Notes under the pieces: model-generated
Seen by the model: only the letters and a program-made list of their open reading frames with translations
Databases searched by the model: none
What the model was told of the DNA's origin: nothing
Shown: positions 37,629-45,286 of the stretch, piece by piece
How the letters are laid out: each line of letters starts with the position of its first letter
Numbering within the stretch: the stretch's first letter is position 1
Translations under genes and position numbers: made by a program
DNA from: Thiomonas bhubaneswarensis
GTDB taxonomy: Bacteria; Pseudomonadota; Gammaproteobacteria; Burkholderiales; Burkholderiaceae_C
Length of the DNA: 64,000 nt
Reading direction: 5' to 3'
Assembly: GCF_001418255.1 (NCBI RefSeq)
Contig: NZ_LIPV01000003.1
Location: forward strand, 186,001 to 250,000

Positions 37629-38522
37629 ATGATCAAGAAACTGTTTGCTTTGACCGTTCTGGCCGCAGCGGCGTTGTCCAGCGTGCAGGCGGCCGAGCTC
37701 ACCGGCACACTGAAAAAAGTCAAGGACACCGGCAGCATCACCGTCGGCTACCGCGAGTCGTCGATTCCCTTCTCCTATCTCGACAACAACGGCAAGCCCA
37801 TCGGCTACGCCATGGAGCTTTGCGGCAAGGTGGTCGATGCCGTCAAGGCCGATCTGAAAATGCCCGATCTGAAGGTCAACTACGCCCCAGTGACCTCCAG
37901 TAACCGCATTCCCCTGCTGGAAAACGGCACCATCGATCTGGAGTGCGGCTCCACCACCAATTCGGTGGCACGCCAGAAGCAAGTGTCCTTCGGGCCGACC
38001 TACTTCGTCATCAACGTGACCGCCGCGGTGAAGAAGGATTCGGGCATCAACGACTTCGCCCAACTCAACGGCAAGACCATCGTCACCACCTCCGGCACCA
38101 CGGCGGTGCCGCTGTTGAAGAAGTACGAAAAGACCAAGGACATGGAGTTCAAGGAAATCTACGGCAAGGATCACGCCGAGAGCTTCTTGCTGATGGCTGA
38201 TGGCCGCGCAGCCGCCTTCGTGATGGACGACATCCTGCTGGCGGGCCAGATCGCCAACTCCAAGGATCCGGCGGCTTACAAGATCCTGCCCGGCTCGCTG
38301 CGCCAGGAGCCCTACAGCATGATGCTGCGCAAGGACGATCCGCAGTTCAAGGCGCTGGTCGACAAGACCATCGACGGCGTGATGAAGTCGGGCGAGATCA
38401 ACAAGATCTACGCCAAGTGGTTCACCAGCCCGATTCCGCCCAAGGGCATCAACCTGAACTTCCCGGAAACCCCGGCGATCAAGGAAGCCTTCGCCCATCC
38501 GAACGACAAGGGCGTGGAATAA
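37629..38522 (+). CDS. gltI: Glutamate/aspartate-type ABC transporter substrate-binding protein
   Basis: A 297-residue periplasmic binding protein with a signal peptide (KKLFALTVLAAAALSSVQA, cleaved near residue 21). The family-3 solute-binding pattern follows: TGSITVGYRESSIPFSYLDNNGKPIGYAMELC, CGSTTNSVARQ and the C-terminal GINLNFPETPAIKEAFAHPNDKG, close to GltI of E. coli (DEBP). It should bind Glu and/or Asp and deliver them to GltJKL. GGAG lies nine bases before ATG 37629. A strong hairpin directly after the gene partly separates it from gltJKL. Confidence 0.92.
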   Translation: MIKKLFALTVLAAAALSSVQAAELTGTLKKVKDTGSITVGYRESSIPFSYLDNNGKPIGYAMELCGKVVDAVKADLKMPDLKVNYAPVTSSNRIPLLENGTIDLECGSTTNSVARQKQVSFGPTYFVINVTAAVKKDSGINDFAQLNGKTIVTTSGTTAVPLLKKYEKTKDMEFKEIYGKDHAESFLLMADGRAAAFVMDDILLAGQIANSKDPAAYKILPGSLRQEPYSMMLRKDDPQFKALVDKTIDGVMKSGEINKIYAKWFTSPIPPKGINLNFPETPAIKEAFAHPNDKGVE

Positions 38523-38547
38523 GCTGCATCTTGCGCACACGAAGCCA

Positions 38548-38574
38548 AGCCGGCAGTCCTGCCGGCTTTTTTTC
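38548..38574 (+). terminator. Terminator/attenuator between gltI and gltJ
   Basis: A 9-bp stem AAGCCGGCA / TGCCGGCTT with loop GTCC, followed by seven Ts. Placed inside an operon, it should let the binding protein be made in excess over the membrane parts. Confidence 0.85.
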
Positions 38575-38606
38575 ACGTGCGCCAAGAATTCCGTCGTGAG
38601 GATGAC

Positions 38607-39335
38607 ATGCTGGGCTTAGGCATATTTCTTGAAGACACGCCCGATGGCGACACGACCTGGGGCATGTCCTTGCTCTCGGGGCTTGAGTACACCCTGATCC
38701 TCGTGGTGTGCGCCTGGGTCATCGCCATGGCGCTGGGGTCGGTGCTGGGTGTGGTGCGAACGACCAAGAGCCGCTTCTGGGTCACACTGGGCAATGCCTA
38801 TGTCGAGCTGTTCCGCAATATTCCCTTGCTGGTGCAGTTCTTCATTTGGTATTTCGTGCTGCCCAGCGTGATTCCGCCGCTCAAGCGCTTTGCCAATGCG
38901 GTTGATCCGGGTACGTTTCAGATCCTGACCGCTGTCGTCTGCCTCGGGCTGTTCACCGCGGCGCGTATCGCCGAACAGGTGAAGTCGGGCATTCTGTCGC
39001 TGCCGCGAGGGCAGACCTTTGCCGGTCTGGCGCTCGGCCTGACGCCGGTGCAGACCTACCGTTACGTCCTGCTGCCCATGGCGTACCGCATCATCATTCC
39101 GCCGCTCACCTCCGAGTCGATGAACCTGGTGAAGAATTCGGCGGTTGCCTACTCCATCGGCCTGACCGAGCTGTTCTTCCGCACCCGCGAAATGGGCGAG
39201 ATGACCTTCCGTTACTTCGCGGCCTTCGGCGCTGCGACGGTGCTGTATGTTGCCGTGGCGTTTTCCATCAACCGCATCATGGCCTGGGTGGAGCGCGCCA
39301 CGGCCGTGCCCGGCTATATGGGCGGGAGCAAGTGA
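38607..39335 (+). CDS. gltJ: Glutamate/aspartate ABC transporter permease GltJ
   Basis: A 242-residue inner-membrane permease of the His/Glu type. The first segment follows GMSLLSGLEYTLILVVCAWVIAMALGS; the family motif around ELFRNIPLLVQFFIWYF and the EAA loop (AEQVKSGILSLPRGQTFAGLALGL) are clear. GAGG before ATG 38607 supports the start; the upstream in-frame codons lie within the preceding hairpin tail. It overlaps gltK as TGATG and pairs with it. Confidence 0.93.
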   Translation: MLGLGIFLEDTPDGDTTWGMSLLSGLEYTLILVVCAWVIAMALGSVLGVVRTTKSRFWVTLGNAYVELFRNIPLLVQFFIWYFVLPSVIPPLKRFANAVDPGTFQILTAVVCLGLFTAARIAEQVKSGILSLPRGQTFAGLALGLTPVQTYRYVLLPMAYRIIIPPLTSESMNLVKNSAVAYSIGLTELFFRTREMGEMTFRYFAAFGAATVLYVAVAFSINRIMAWVERATAVPGYMGGSK

Positions 39336-40021
39336 TGGGCGGATTCGACTTTTCCTCCATCGTCTCGGTACTGCCCTTTCTGCTCAAGGGGCTGGCCTAT
39401 ACCGTGCAGCTCACCGTGGTGGCGGCCATCGGTGGCACGCTGCTGGGCATCCTGCTGGCGCTGGCGCGGCTGTCGCATCTGAAGTGGCTGTCGATGCTGG
39501 CTGCGGGCTACATCAATCTGATGCGCTCGATTCCGCTGCTGCTGGTGATCTTCTGGTTCTACTTCCTCGTGCCGGTCATGCTGCAGTCGCTCACCGGGGC
39601 AGACTATCCGCCGAAGATCGGTGCCGAGCGCTCGGCCTATGTCACCTTCATTCTGTTCGAGGCGGCCTATTTCGCCGAGATCGTGCGCGCCGGCATTCAG
39701 AGCATTCCCAAGGGTCAGTTGGGTGCCGCGTACGCACTGGGCCTGACCTATGCGCAATCGATGCGCCTCATCATCCTGCCGCAGGCTCTGCGCAATATGC
39801 TGCCGGTGCTGCTCACCCAGACCATCGTGTTGTTTCAGGACGTGTCGCTGGTGGCGCTGCTCAACGTCACCGACTTCGTCGGCGCGGCGATGAAAATCGC
39901 GCAGCGAGACAGCCGCGTGGTGGAGATGTACACCCTGGTCGCGGTGGTGTACTTCGTGCTCAGTTTCCTGCTGTCGCAGGGCGTCAAGCGCCTGCATCGG
40001 CGCATCGCCATCGTGCGCTAA
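39335..40021 (+). CDS. gltK: Glutamate/aspartate ABC transporter permease GltK
   Basis: A 228-residue partner permease. It starts [28 protein letters not shown], has [20 protein letters not shown], and the EAA loop [27 protein letters not shown] 39335 overlaps the gltJ stop; a GTG one codon earlier is possible. It should form the membrane heterodimer with GltJ. Confidence 0.93.
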   Translation: MGGFDFSSIVSVLPFLLKGLAYTVQLTVVAAIGGTLLGILLALARLSHLKWLSMLAAGYINLMRSIPLLLVIFWFYFLVPVMLQSLTGADYPPKIGAERSAYVTFILFEAAYFAEIVRAGIQSIPKGQLGAAYALGLTYAQSMRLIILPQALRNMLPVLLTQTIVLFQDVSLVALLNVTDFVGAAMKIAQRDSRVVEMYTLVAVVYFVLSFLLSQGVKRLHRRIAIVR

Positions 40022-40025
40022 CTCC

Positions 40026-40808
40026 ATGAATCCATCCATGAATCAGACCCCAGTTCAGAGCGCGGCAGCGCCCATGATCGACATTCGCCAGATCAGCAAG
40101 TGGTATGGCGACTTTCAGGTGCTCACCGATTGCTCCACGCAGATCGCGCGCGGCGAGGTCGTGGTGGTGTGCGGGCCGTCGGGTTCGGGCAAGTCCACGC
40201 TGATCAAGTGCGTCAACGCACTGGAGCCGTTCCAGAAGGGCGATGTGGTGGTCGATGGCACGTCGATTGCCGACCCAAAGACCGATCTGCCCAAGCTGCG
40301 CGCGCGCGTGGGCATGGTGTTTCAGCACTTCGAGCTGTTCCCGCACCTGACCGTGACCGACAACCTCACGCTGGCGCAGATCAAGGTGCTCGGCCGCAGC
40401 AAGGCCGAGGCGCGGGAGAAGGGCCTGTTCTATCTCGACCGGGTCGGCCTGTCGATGCACAAGGACAAATTTCCTGGGCAACTCTCCGGCGGTCAGCAGC
40501 AACGCGTGGCCATCGCCCGTGCGCTGTCGATGGACCCGATCGCCATGCTGTTCGACGAACCCACGTCGGCGCTCGACCCCGAGATGGTGGGCGAAGTGCT
40601 CGACGTCATGGTCAAGCTGGCCGAGGAGGGCATGACCATGATGGTGGTCACGCACGAGATGGGATTCGCCCGCAAGGTGTCGCACCGCGTGGTGTTCATG
40701 GATGCCGGGCGCATCGTCGAGGACTGTCCCACGTCGCAGTTTTTCTCACCCTCCGAGCAGCGCAGCGAGCGCGCCGCGCATTTCCTCGCCAAGATCCTGC
40801 AGCACTGA
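40026..40808 (+). CDS. gltL: Glutamate/aspartate ABC transporter ATP-binding protein GltL
   Basis: A 260-residue ATPase with Walker [10 protein letters not shown] near residue 51, Q-loop [10 protein letters not shown], signature [15 protein letters not shown], Walker [15 protein letters not shown] and the H-loop VVTHEMGFA. It powers the GltJK permease. The start is ambiguous among ATG 40026, 40038 and 40074; the last begins the conserved [16 protein letters not shown]. It begins four bases after gltK. Confidence 0.94.
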   Translation: MNPSMNQTPVQSAAAPMIDIRQISKWYGDFQVLTDCSTQIARGEVVVVCGPSGSGKSTLIKCVNALEPFQKGDVVVDGTSIADPKTDLPKLRARVGMVFQHFELFPHLTVTDNLTLAQIKVLGRSKAEAREKGLFYLDRVGLSMHKDKFPGQLSGGQQQRVAIARALSMDPIAMLFDEPTSALDPEMVGEVLDVMVKLAEEGMTMMVVTHEMGFARKVSHRVVFMDAGRIVEDCPTSQFFSPSEQRSERAAHFLAKILQH

Positions 40809-40849
40809 AGCCGACGTAGCATGTCGTCGTTGCCGTTCTTGCTGCCGAC

Positions 40850-41920
40850 ATGACCTCGACTCAGATCCTCACCCTCACCCGTCCCGACGATTTTCATCTG
40901 CATCTGCGCGACGGCGCCGCGATGCGCGACGCCTTGCCCTGGACGGCGCGGCAGTTCGCGCGGGCCATCGTCATGCCCAATCTCAAGCCGCCGGTGGTGC
41001 GGCTGCAGCAGGCGCTGGAGTATCGGGAGCGTATCCTTTCCGCCTTGCCCGAAGGCAGCGATTTCACGCCTTTGATGACGCTCTACCTCACCGACGACAC
41101 CACACCGGCGATGGTGGAAGAGGCCAAGGGCAGCGGGGTGGTGCATGCGTTCAAGCTGTATCCCGCCGGGGCGACGACCAATTCCGACAGCGGTGTGACC
41201 GAGCTCAGGCGCGTCTATCCCGCGCTTGAAGCGATGCAGAGCCTGGGCATGCCGCTGCTCATCCATGGCGAGGTCACCGATCCCGAAGTGGACGTGTTCG
41301 ACCGCGAGGCCGTGTTCATCGAACGGCACCTCATCGCTCTGCGCCGGGCCTTCCCGGAACTGCGCATCGTGCTTGAGCACATCACCACAGCGCAGGCGGC
41401 GCAGTTCGTGAGCGAGTCGCACGAACGCGACAGCCGCGGCGTGCCGCTGCAGGCGGCGACGCTCACTGCGCACCATCTGCTGCACAACCGCAACGCCATG
41501 TTCAAGGGCGGCATGCGGCCTCACTATTACTGCCTGCCCGTGCTAAAGCGCGAGACCCACCGCCAGGCGCTTCTCGACGTGGCCACGAGCGGCGACGATC
41601 GTTTCTTTCTCGGCACCGATTCAGCGCCGCATGCGCGCCACACCAAGGAGGCGGCTTGCGGCTGCGCCGGTTGCTTCACCGCCGCGAATGCACTGGAGCT
41701 GTATTGCGCCGCGTTCGAGCAGCGCTACGCGCTGCACCGACTCGACGATTTCGCCAGCCGATTCGGCGCGGCGTTCTACGGCTTGCCCCGCAACAGCGGC
41801 ACCATCACCCTCCACCGCACCCGGTGGAACATGCCCGAACACCTGCCCTACGCCGACACCGACATCGTGCCGCTGCATGCGGGCGAAGTCATGGAGTGGC
41901 AGGTGCAGACGGCTCCTTGA
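40850..41920 (+). CDS. pyrC: Dihydroorotase (class II)
   Basis: Closes carbamoyl-aspartate to dihydroorotate in pyrimidine synthesis. The 356-residue amidohydrolase begins TLTRPDDFHLHLRDGAAMRD with the zinc motif HLHLRDG, has the carboxylated-lysine region HAFKLYPAGATTNSD near residues 100-115, LIHGEVTDPEVDVFDRE, LEHITTAQ, and the catalytic Asp in FLGTDSAPHARHTKE near 250-265. This matches the E. coli-type homodimeric enzyme. It follows the glt operon by 41 bp with no terminator seen between. Confidence 0.96.
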   Translation: MTSTQILTLTRPDDFHLHLRDGAAMRDALPWTARQFARAIVMPNLKPPVVRLQQALEYRERILSALPEGSDFTPLMTLYLTDDTTPAMVEEAKGSGVVHAFKLYPAGATTNSDSGVTELRRVYPALEAMQSLGMPLLIHGEVTDPEVDVFDREAVFIERHLIALRRAFPELRIVLEHITTAQAAQFVSESHERDSRGVPLQAATLTAHHLLHNRNAMFKGGMRPHYYCLPVLKRETHRQALLDVATSGDDRFFLGTDSAPHARHTKEAACGCAGCFTAANALELYCAAFEQRYALHRLDDFASRFGAAFYGLPRNSGTITLHRTRWNMPEHLPYADTDIVPLHAGEVMEWQVQTAP

Positions 41921-41925
41921 GTCGT

Positions 41926-42717
41926 CTAAACAGCCAGGGCAATGGGCTGATCGGGCACGCGGTAAGCGTTCTGCGTCATCAGGTCGATGCCGCAACTCAG
42001 GCTTTCGGCCCAGTCGATGAACTGGGCCACGGCGGCCTTGCCGCGAATGGGTGCGCCGTGCTGCGGCACGATCATCTCGATGTCCAGGGTGCGCACCATG
42101 CTGGCCCAATAGCGCAGGATTTTGTTGGACACCATGTAGCGGCGATGAAAAGCCTCCATATGGGGCAGGGCGTCGTTTAAATGCGTGTAGGGATGGCGTG
42201 CCTGCTCGCCGCTGACCAGCGACACCCCGAGGTCGCCAGAAAACAGAATCTTGCTGATCGGGTCGTAGAACTGAAAATTGCCCTCGGCGTGCAGGAAATG
42301 CGCGGGCAGGAGCACCAGATCGCTTTGGCCCAGGCGCAGCGTGCCTCCGGCATCGGGCACGCCGATGATGCGTTTGTCGGTCTTGCCCAGCTTGCAGAAA
42401 TGGGGGGCAAAACGAGCCCACAGACGGGAAATGACCAGCACGGCCTTGGAGGCCGTCATCCAGCGGTCGAGCGAGGCGATGATGTCCGGGTCGGCGTGCG
42501 AGGCCAGCAGGTAGTGCAGATCCTGCGGCGCCATGTATTTGCGCATCGTGAGCGTCAGCTCGTTGAAGGTCATATTGCCACCCGGATCGATGAGCGCGCC
42601 GTGACCATGATCGATGATGAGAAACTGGTTGGCCTGAACCGCGTCGGCGTCCTCCTCGACCAGATCGCTGAACATGAGGCAGAGGTGCTTGCCATTGTTG
42701 AATAGTTCTGTCGCCAC
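41926..42717 (-). CDS. Flavodiiron-like metallo-beta-lactamase-fold protein (ODP type, no flavodoxin domain)
   Basis: A 263-residue MBL-fold protein similar in layout to the N-terminal domain of flavodiiron proteins and to oxygen-binding diiron proteins. The first metal motif reads HADPD (His74, Asp76, Asp78) where the usual form is HxExDH; later ligand candidates are His140 or His143 in LLPAHFLHAEG, Asp162 in FSGDLGVS and His220 in VPQHGAP. No flavodoxin domain is attached. It may bind a di-iron site and respond to oxygen or nitric oxide; function is uncertain. It is convergent with pyrC and lies 170 bp from rnpB, transcribed away from it. Confidence 0.75.
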   Translation of the reverse strand: MATELFNNGKHLCLMFSDLVEEDADAVQANQFLIIDHGHGALIDPGGNMTFNELTLTMRKYMAPQDLHYLLASHADPDIIASLDRWMTASKAVLVISRLWARFAPHFCKLGKTDKRIIGVPDAGGTLRLGQSDLVLLPAHFLHAEGNFQFYDPISKILFSGDLGVSLVSGEQARHPYTHLNDALPHMEAFHRRYMVSNKILRYWASMVRTLDIEMIVPQHGAPIRGKAAVAQFIDWAESLSCGIDLMTQNAYRVPDQPIALAV

Positions 42718-42871
42718 GGGCTGGGCCTTTCATCGAAATGCAAAAACTGTAAGGCGAAAGAATCTAGTCTTTTGAATGCGTTGTGCAATTGCTCTGGGTC
42801 AAGGCGCAACGCCTTTGCGGGCCGATGCCGAGGCCATCGGGCGTCAAAAGTCGGGTGGCACCCGAATCCAC

Positions 42872-42877
42872 GATAAT
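42872..42877 (+). promoter_or_regulatory. Possible -10 of the rnpB promoter
   Basis: GATAAT lies eight bases before the predicted RNase P RNA start; no convincing -35 element is present 16-18 bp upstream. Confidence 0.35.
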
Positions 42878-42884
42878 CCACATT

Positions 42885-43230
42885 GCGAAGTGGAGTGGGC
42901 AGTCGCGGTGCGCTTGCCGCATCGAGGAAGGTCCGGACTCCATAGGGCGGGATGACGGCTAACGGCCGTGCACGGTGACGTGACGAACAGGGCCACAGAG
43001 ACGAGTAAGCACCGGGCGACCGGTGTGGACGTGAAACGCGGCAACCTCCATCTGGAGCAACACCAAATAGGCAGACGCGCCAGCGGCAACGCTGGCACAG
43101 CGCGGCCCGCGCGAGTCTGCGGGTAGGTGGCTTGAGCCCCGCAGCAATGCTGGGCCTAGAGGAATGGCTGCCACGGCGTCGGCGATAAGCCTGCGCTGCA
43201 CAGAATCCGGCTTATAGCTCCGCTTCGCAC
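42885..43230 (+). ncRNA. rnpB: RNase P RNA, class A
   Basis: The catalytic RNA that trims tRNA 5' ends. Conserved elements appear in order: the CR-I region GAGGAAGGTCCGGACTCCAT, GACGTGACGAACAGGGCCACAGAGACGAG-type P-region with ACAGAGACGA, GCAACCTCCATCTGGAGCAA, CCAAATAGGCAG, the GGGTAGGTGGCTTGAGCC region, CCTAGAGGAATGGCTGCC (CR-V) and the closing ACAGAATCCGGCTTAT. The P1 helix pairs GCGAAGTGGAG (42885-42895) with CTCCGCTTCGC (43218-43228), 11 bp with one G-U, which sets the ends. Exact termini are within a few bases. Confidence 0.95.
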
Positions 43231-43433
43231 TTTCCCTTCTTCTCCCTCTCCCCCGGACGGTTCGTCACGTATTGCGTGGCATTCCCGCATGGTCGCGATG
43301 TCGCCACTTTTCTAGAAAAGACTTTCACGAAACTCTCTAAACCATTATTTTTTAATGGAAACGAGCTTATTTACTGGTTTCATAAACAGTATGTAAGTCC
43401 TTGTTTTGTAAAAGAATTTTCAGGGTTTCCGGC
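43231..43433. other. AT-rich non-coding stretch between rnpB and the mraZ promoter
   Basis: No gene. After a short pyrimidine-rich part, the sequence from about 43300 becomes strikingly AT-rich for this window. It contains a perfect 14-bp palindrome CTTTTCTAGAAAAG (43307-43320) and a CCATTA-T5-TAATGG inverted repeat (43342-43358). It may hold additional dcw-cluster promoters or binding sites. Confidence 0.6.
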
Positions 43434-43463
43434 TTGACCGCGGCCATCGCCATCACCTAAAGT
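43434..43463 (+). promoter_or_regulatory. Main candidate promoter of the dcw cluster (Pmra)
   Basis: TTGACC (43434-43439), an 18-bp spacer and TAAAGT (43458-43463) form a good sigma-70 pair. The start point would fall at about 43470, among the GTG boxes, 80 bp before mraZ. Confidence 0.55.
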
Positions 43464-43496
43464 GGCGAATAGTGCAAAAAAGTGGGGAATTGTGCA
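43462..43496 (+). promoter_or_regulatory. Probable MraZ operator (four GTG boxes, 10-bp period)
   Basis: GTG(G/C) occurs at 43462, 43472, 43482 and 43492, exactly one helical turn apart. The 16-nt unit AGTGGCGAATAGTGCA is repeated 20 bp later with two changes. MraZ proteins are known to bind short direct repeats of TGGG- or AAAGTG-type with about 10-bp period near their own promoter, so this is the expected autoregulatory site, overlapping the -10 and start point. Confidence 0.65.
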
Positions 43497-43549
43497 GGGC
43501 TCTGCGCATTCAAGGCTCCCACCTGGGCACGGCAACCGCGGGCGAATTC

Positions 43550-43978
43550 ATGTTCATTGGCATTTCGGCACTCAATCTGGACGGCAAGGGTCGTATGACC
43601 GTGCCTGCCCGGCATCGAGACATGCTGATGGCGCGTGCCCAAGGCAGGCTGACCCTGACGAAAAGCCCGGACGGTTGTCTGCTGATGTTCTCCGATGACG
43701 AGTGGGCGACTTTTCGCGACAAGGTGCTGCAGTTGCCCATGTCGGCGCAGGGCTGGAAGCGCATCTATCTCGGCCACGCCACCGAAACCGAAATGGACGC
43801 CACGGGGCGGGTGCTGATCTCGCCCGAACTGCGTCAGGCCGCAGGTCTGGAGCGCGAGGTCGATCTGATCGGCATGGGCAGGCATTTCGAAATCTGGGAT
43901 CGCGCCAAACATCAGGCGCAAGAGGCTGCGGTGATCGAGCAAGGCATGCCCGATGCCGTGCGCGACATCGTGCTGTGA
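43550..43978 (+). CDS. mraZ: Transcriptional regulator MraZ
   Basis: A 142-residue dcw regulator made of two SpoVT/AbrB-like repeats: the first from FIGISALNLDGKGRMTVPARHRDML, the second around ETEMDATGRVLISPELRQAAGLEREVDLIGMGRHFEIWD; both have the DxxGR core. It forms rings that bind repeated boxes upstream of itself and repress the cluster (family knowledge). I chose ATG 43550 as the family start; an ATG at 43472 would place the GTG boxes inside the gene. First gene of the cluster; rsmH follows by six bases. Confidence 0.95.
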   Translation: MFIGISALNLDGKGRMTVPARHRDMLMARAQGRLTLTKSPDGCLLMFSDDEWATFRDKVLQLPMSAQGWKRIYLGHATETEMDATGRVLISPELRQAAGLEREVDLIGMGRHFEIWDRAKHQAQEAAVIEQGMPDAVRDIVL

Positions 43979-43984
43979 TCGTGT

Positions 43985-44938
43985 ATGCGCGAACAAGCTC
44001 CCAAGACCAGCGCCGAAACGGCGCACCGCACCGTGCTGCTGCACGAAGCGGTCGACCAGCTGATCACCGACCCCGAGGGGATCTATCTCGACGCGACCTT
44101 CGGGCGTGGCGGGCACAGCCGGGAAATCCTGCGTCGCCTGTCGCCTGCCGGACGGCTGATTGCGATCGACCGCGATCCTCAGGCCATCGAAGCGGCGGGC
44201 GAGATCCGCGATCCGCGCTTTGTCATCGTGCACGCGCCGTTTGCCGAGTTTGGGCGGGTGTTGCGCGAGCAGGGCGTGTCGAAGGCCGATGGGCTGCTGT
44301 TCGATCTGGGGGTGTCGTCGCCGCAGCTCGATCAACCCGAGCGCGGATTCAGTTTTCGCGCTGACGGGCCCCTGGACATGCGCATGGACACCAGCAGCGG
44401 GCCCACCGTCGCTGAGTATCTGGCATCGGCAAGTCAGGATGAGATTGCAACCGTGCTGAGGGATTATGGAAACGAACGGGCGGCTGTCCAGATTGCAAAG
44501 AAGATTGTGGCTCGCCGCGATGCCGGAGCGCCCGTTGCGCGCAGCGGCGAACTCGCCGCGCTCGTTGCCTCCGCAGTCAAGAGCCGTGAGCCGGGCCAGG
44601 ATCCGGCCACCCGCACGTTTCAAGCTCTTCGGATTCACGTCAATGCCGAGCTTGCGCAGATCGAAGCGGCGTTGAGCCAGGTGCTCGACTGCCTGAAGCC
44701 GGGCGGGCGGCTGGCTGTGATCAGCTTTCATTCGCTCGAAGATGCGCTGATCAAGCGCTTCATCCAGAGTCACTCGCGCGCGCCTGCCGTCGATCGGCGC
44801 CAGCCCTTCGTGCCCGGCGTGTCCGCGGAGTTCAGGCCCGACCTGACCGAGGTCGCACGGCTGCGACCCTCGGCGGCCGAAGTCGCCGCCAACGCGCGAT
44901 CGCGCTCGGCCATTCTGCGCGTGGCGCAACGGGCCTGA
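43985..44938 (+). CDS. rsmH: 16S rRNA (cytosine(1402)-N4)-methyltransferase
   Basis: Methylates N4 of C1402 in the ribosomal P site. The 317-residue protein has [13 protein letters not shown], the SAM motif [16 protein letters not shown] near residue 34, [28 protein letters not shown] and [14 protein letters not shown]. Length and motif order are standard. It sits between mraZ and ftsL as in other dcw clusters. Confidence 0.97.
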   Translation: MREQAPKTSAETAHRTVLLHEAVDQLITDPEGIYLDATFGRGGHSREILRRLSPAGRLIAIDRDPQAIEAAGEIRDPRFVIVHAPFAEFGRVLREQGVSKADGLLFDLGVSSPQLDQPERGFSFRADGPLDMRMDTSSGPTVAEYLASASQDEIATVLRDYGNERAAVQIAKKIVARRDAGAPVARSGELAALVASAVKSREPGQDPATRTFQALRIHVNAELAQIEAALSQVLDCLKPGGRLAVISFHSLEDALIKRFIQSHSRAPAVDRRQPFVPGVSAEFRPDLTEVARLRPSAAEVAANARSRSAILRVAQRA

Positions 44939-44947
44939 GGAGCCGCC

Positions 44948-45286
44948 ATGACCCGCATCAACCTCGTGCTCCTATTCGTCGTGGTGCTGTGCGCCATGTC
45001 GGTGGTGCGCGCGCAGTACCAGGGCAGGCGCACGTTCGCGGCGCTGGATGTGGCGCAGCAGCGGGCCGAGCAGTTGCAGATGGACCGGGATCGTCTGCAG
45101 GTGGAATACCGCGCCATGAGCGCGCCGGGCCGCATCGAGAAACTGGCGCAGACGCAGCTCGACATGCGCCCGATCACCGCAGCGCGTACCGTGTTCGTGC
45201 AGGAGGGCCAGTCGACGCTGCCGCCGCTGCCCGTGGTGCCGCAGTCTCAGCCCCGCTCGGCGGGCCATCAGGGAGCGCGGCGATGA
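44948..45286 (+). CDS. ftsL: Cell-division protein FtsL
   Basis: A 112-residue bitopic protein: one N-terminal transmembrane segment (INLVLLFVVVLCAMSVV, about 3-20) followed by a periplasmic leucine-zipper-like helix (DVAQQRAEQLQMDRDRLQVEYRAM). It forms the FtsQLB complex. Low sequence conservation is normal; the call rests on topology and on its place before ftsI. GGAG precedes the ATG. Its stop overlaps the ftsI start as ATGA. Confidence 0.92.
   Translation: MTRINLVLLFVVVLCAMSVVRAQYQGRRTFAALDVAQQRAEQLQMDRDRLQVEYRAMSAPGRIEKLAQTQLDMRPITAARTVFVQEGQSTLPPLPVVPQSQPRSAGHQGARR

Noticed and set aside
43472-43549. N-terminal extension of mraZ from ATG 43472
   Set aside because: It would place the GTG boxes and the predicted transcription start inside the coding region and adds residues absent from the family.
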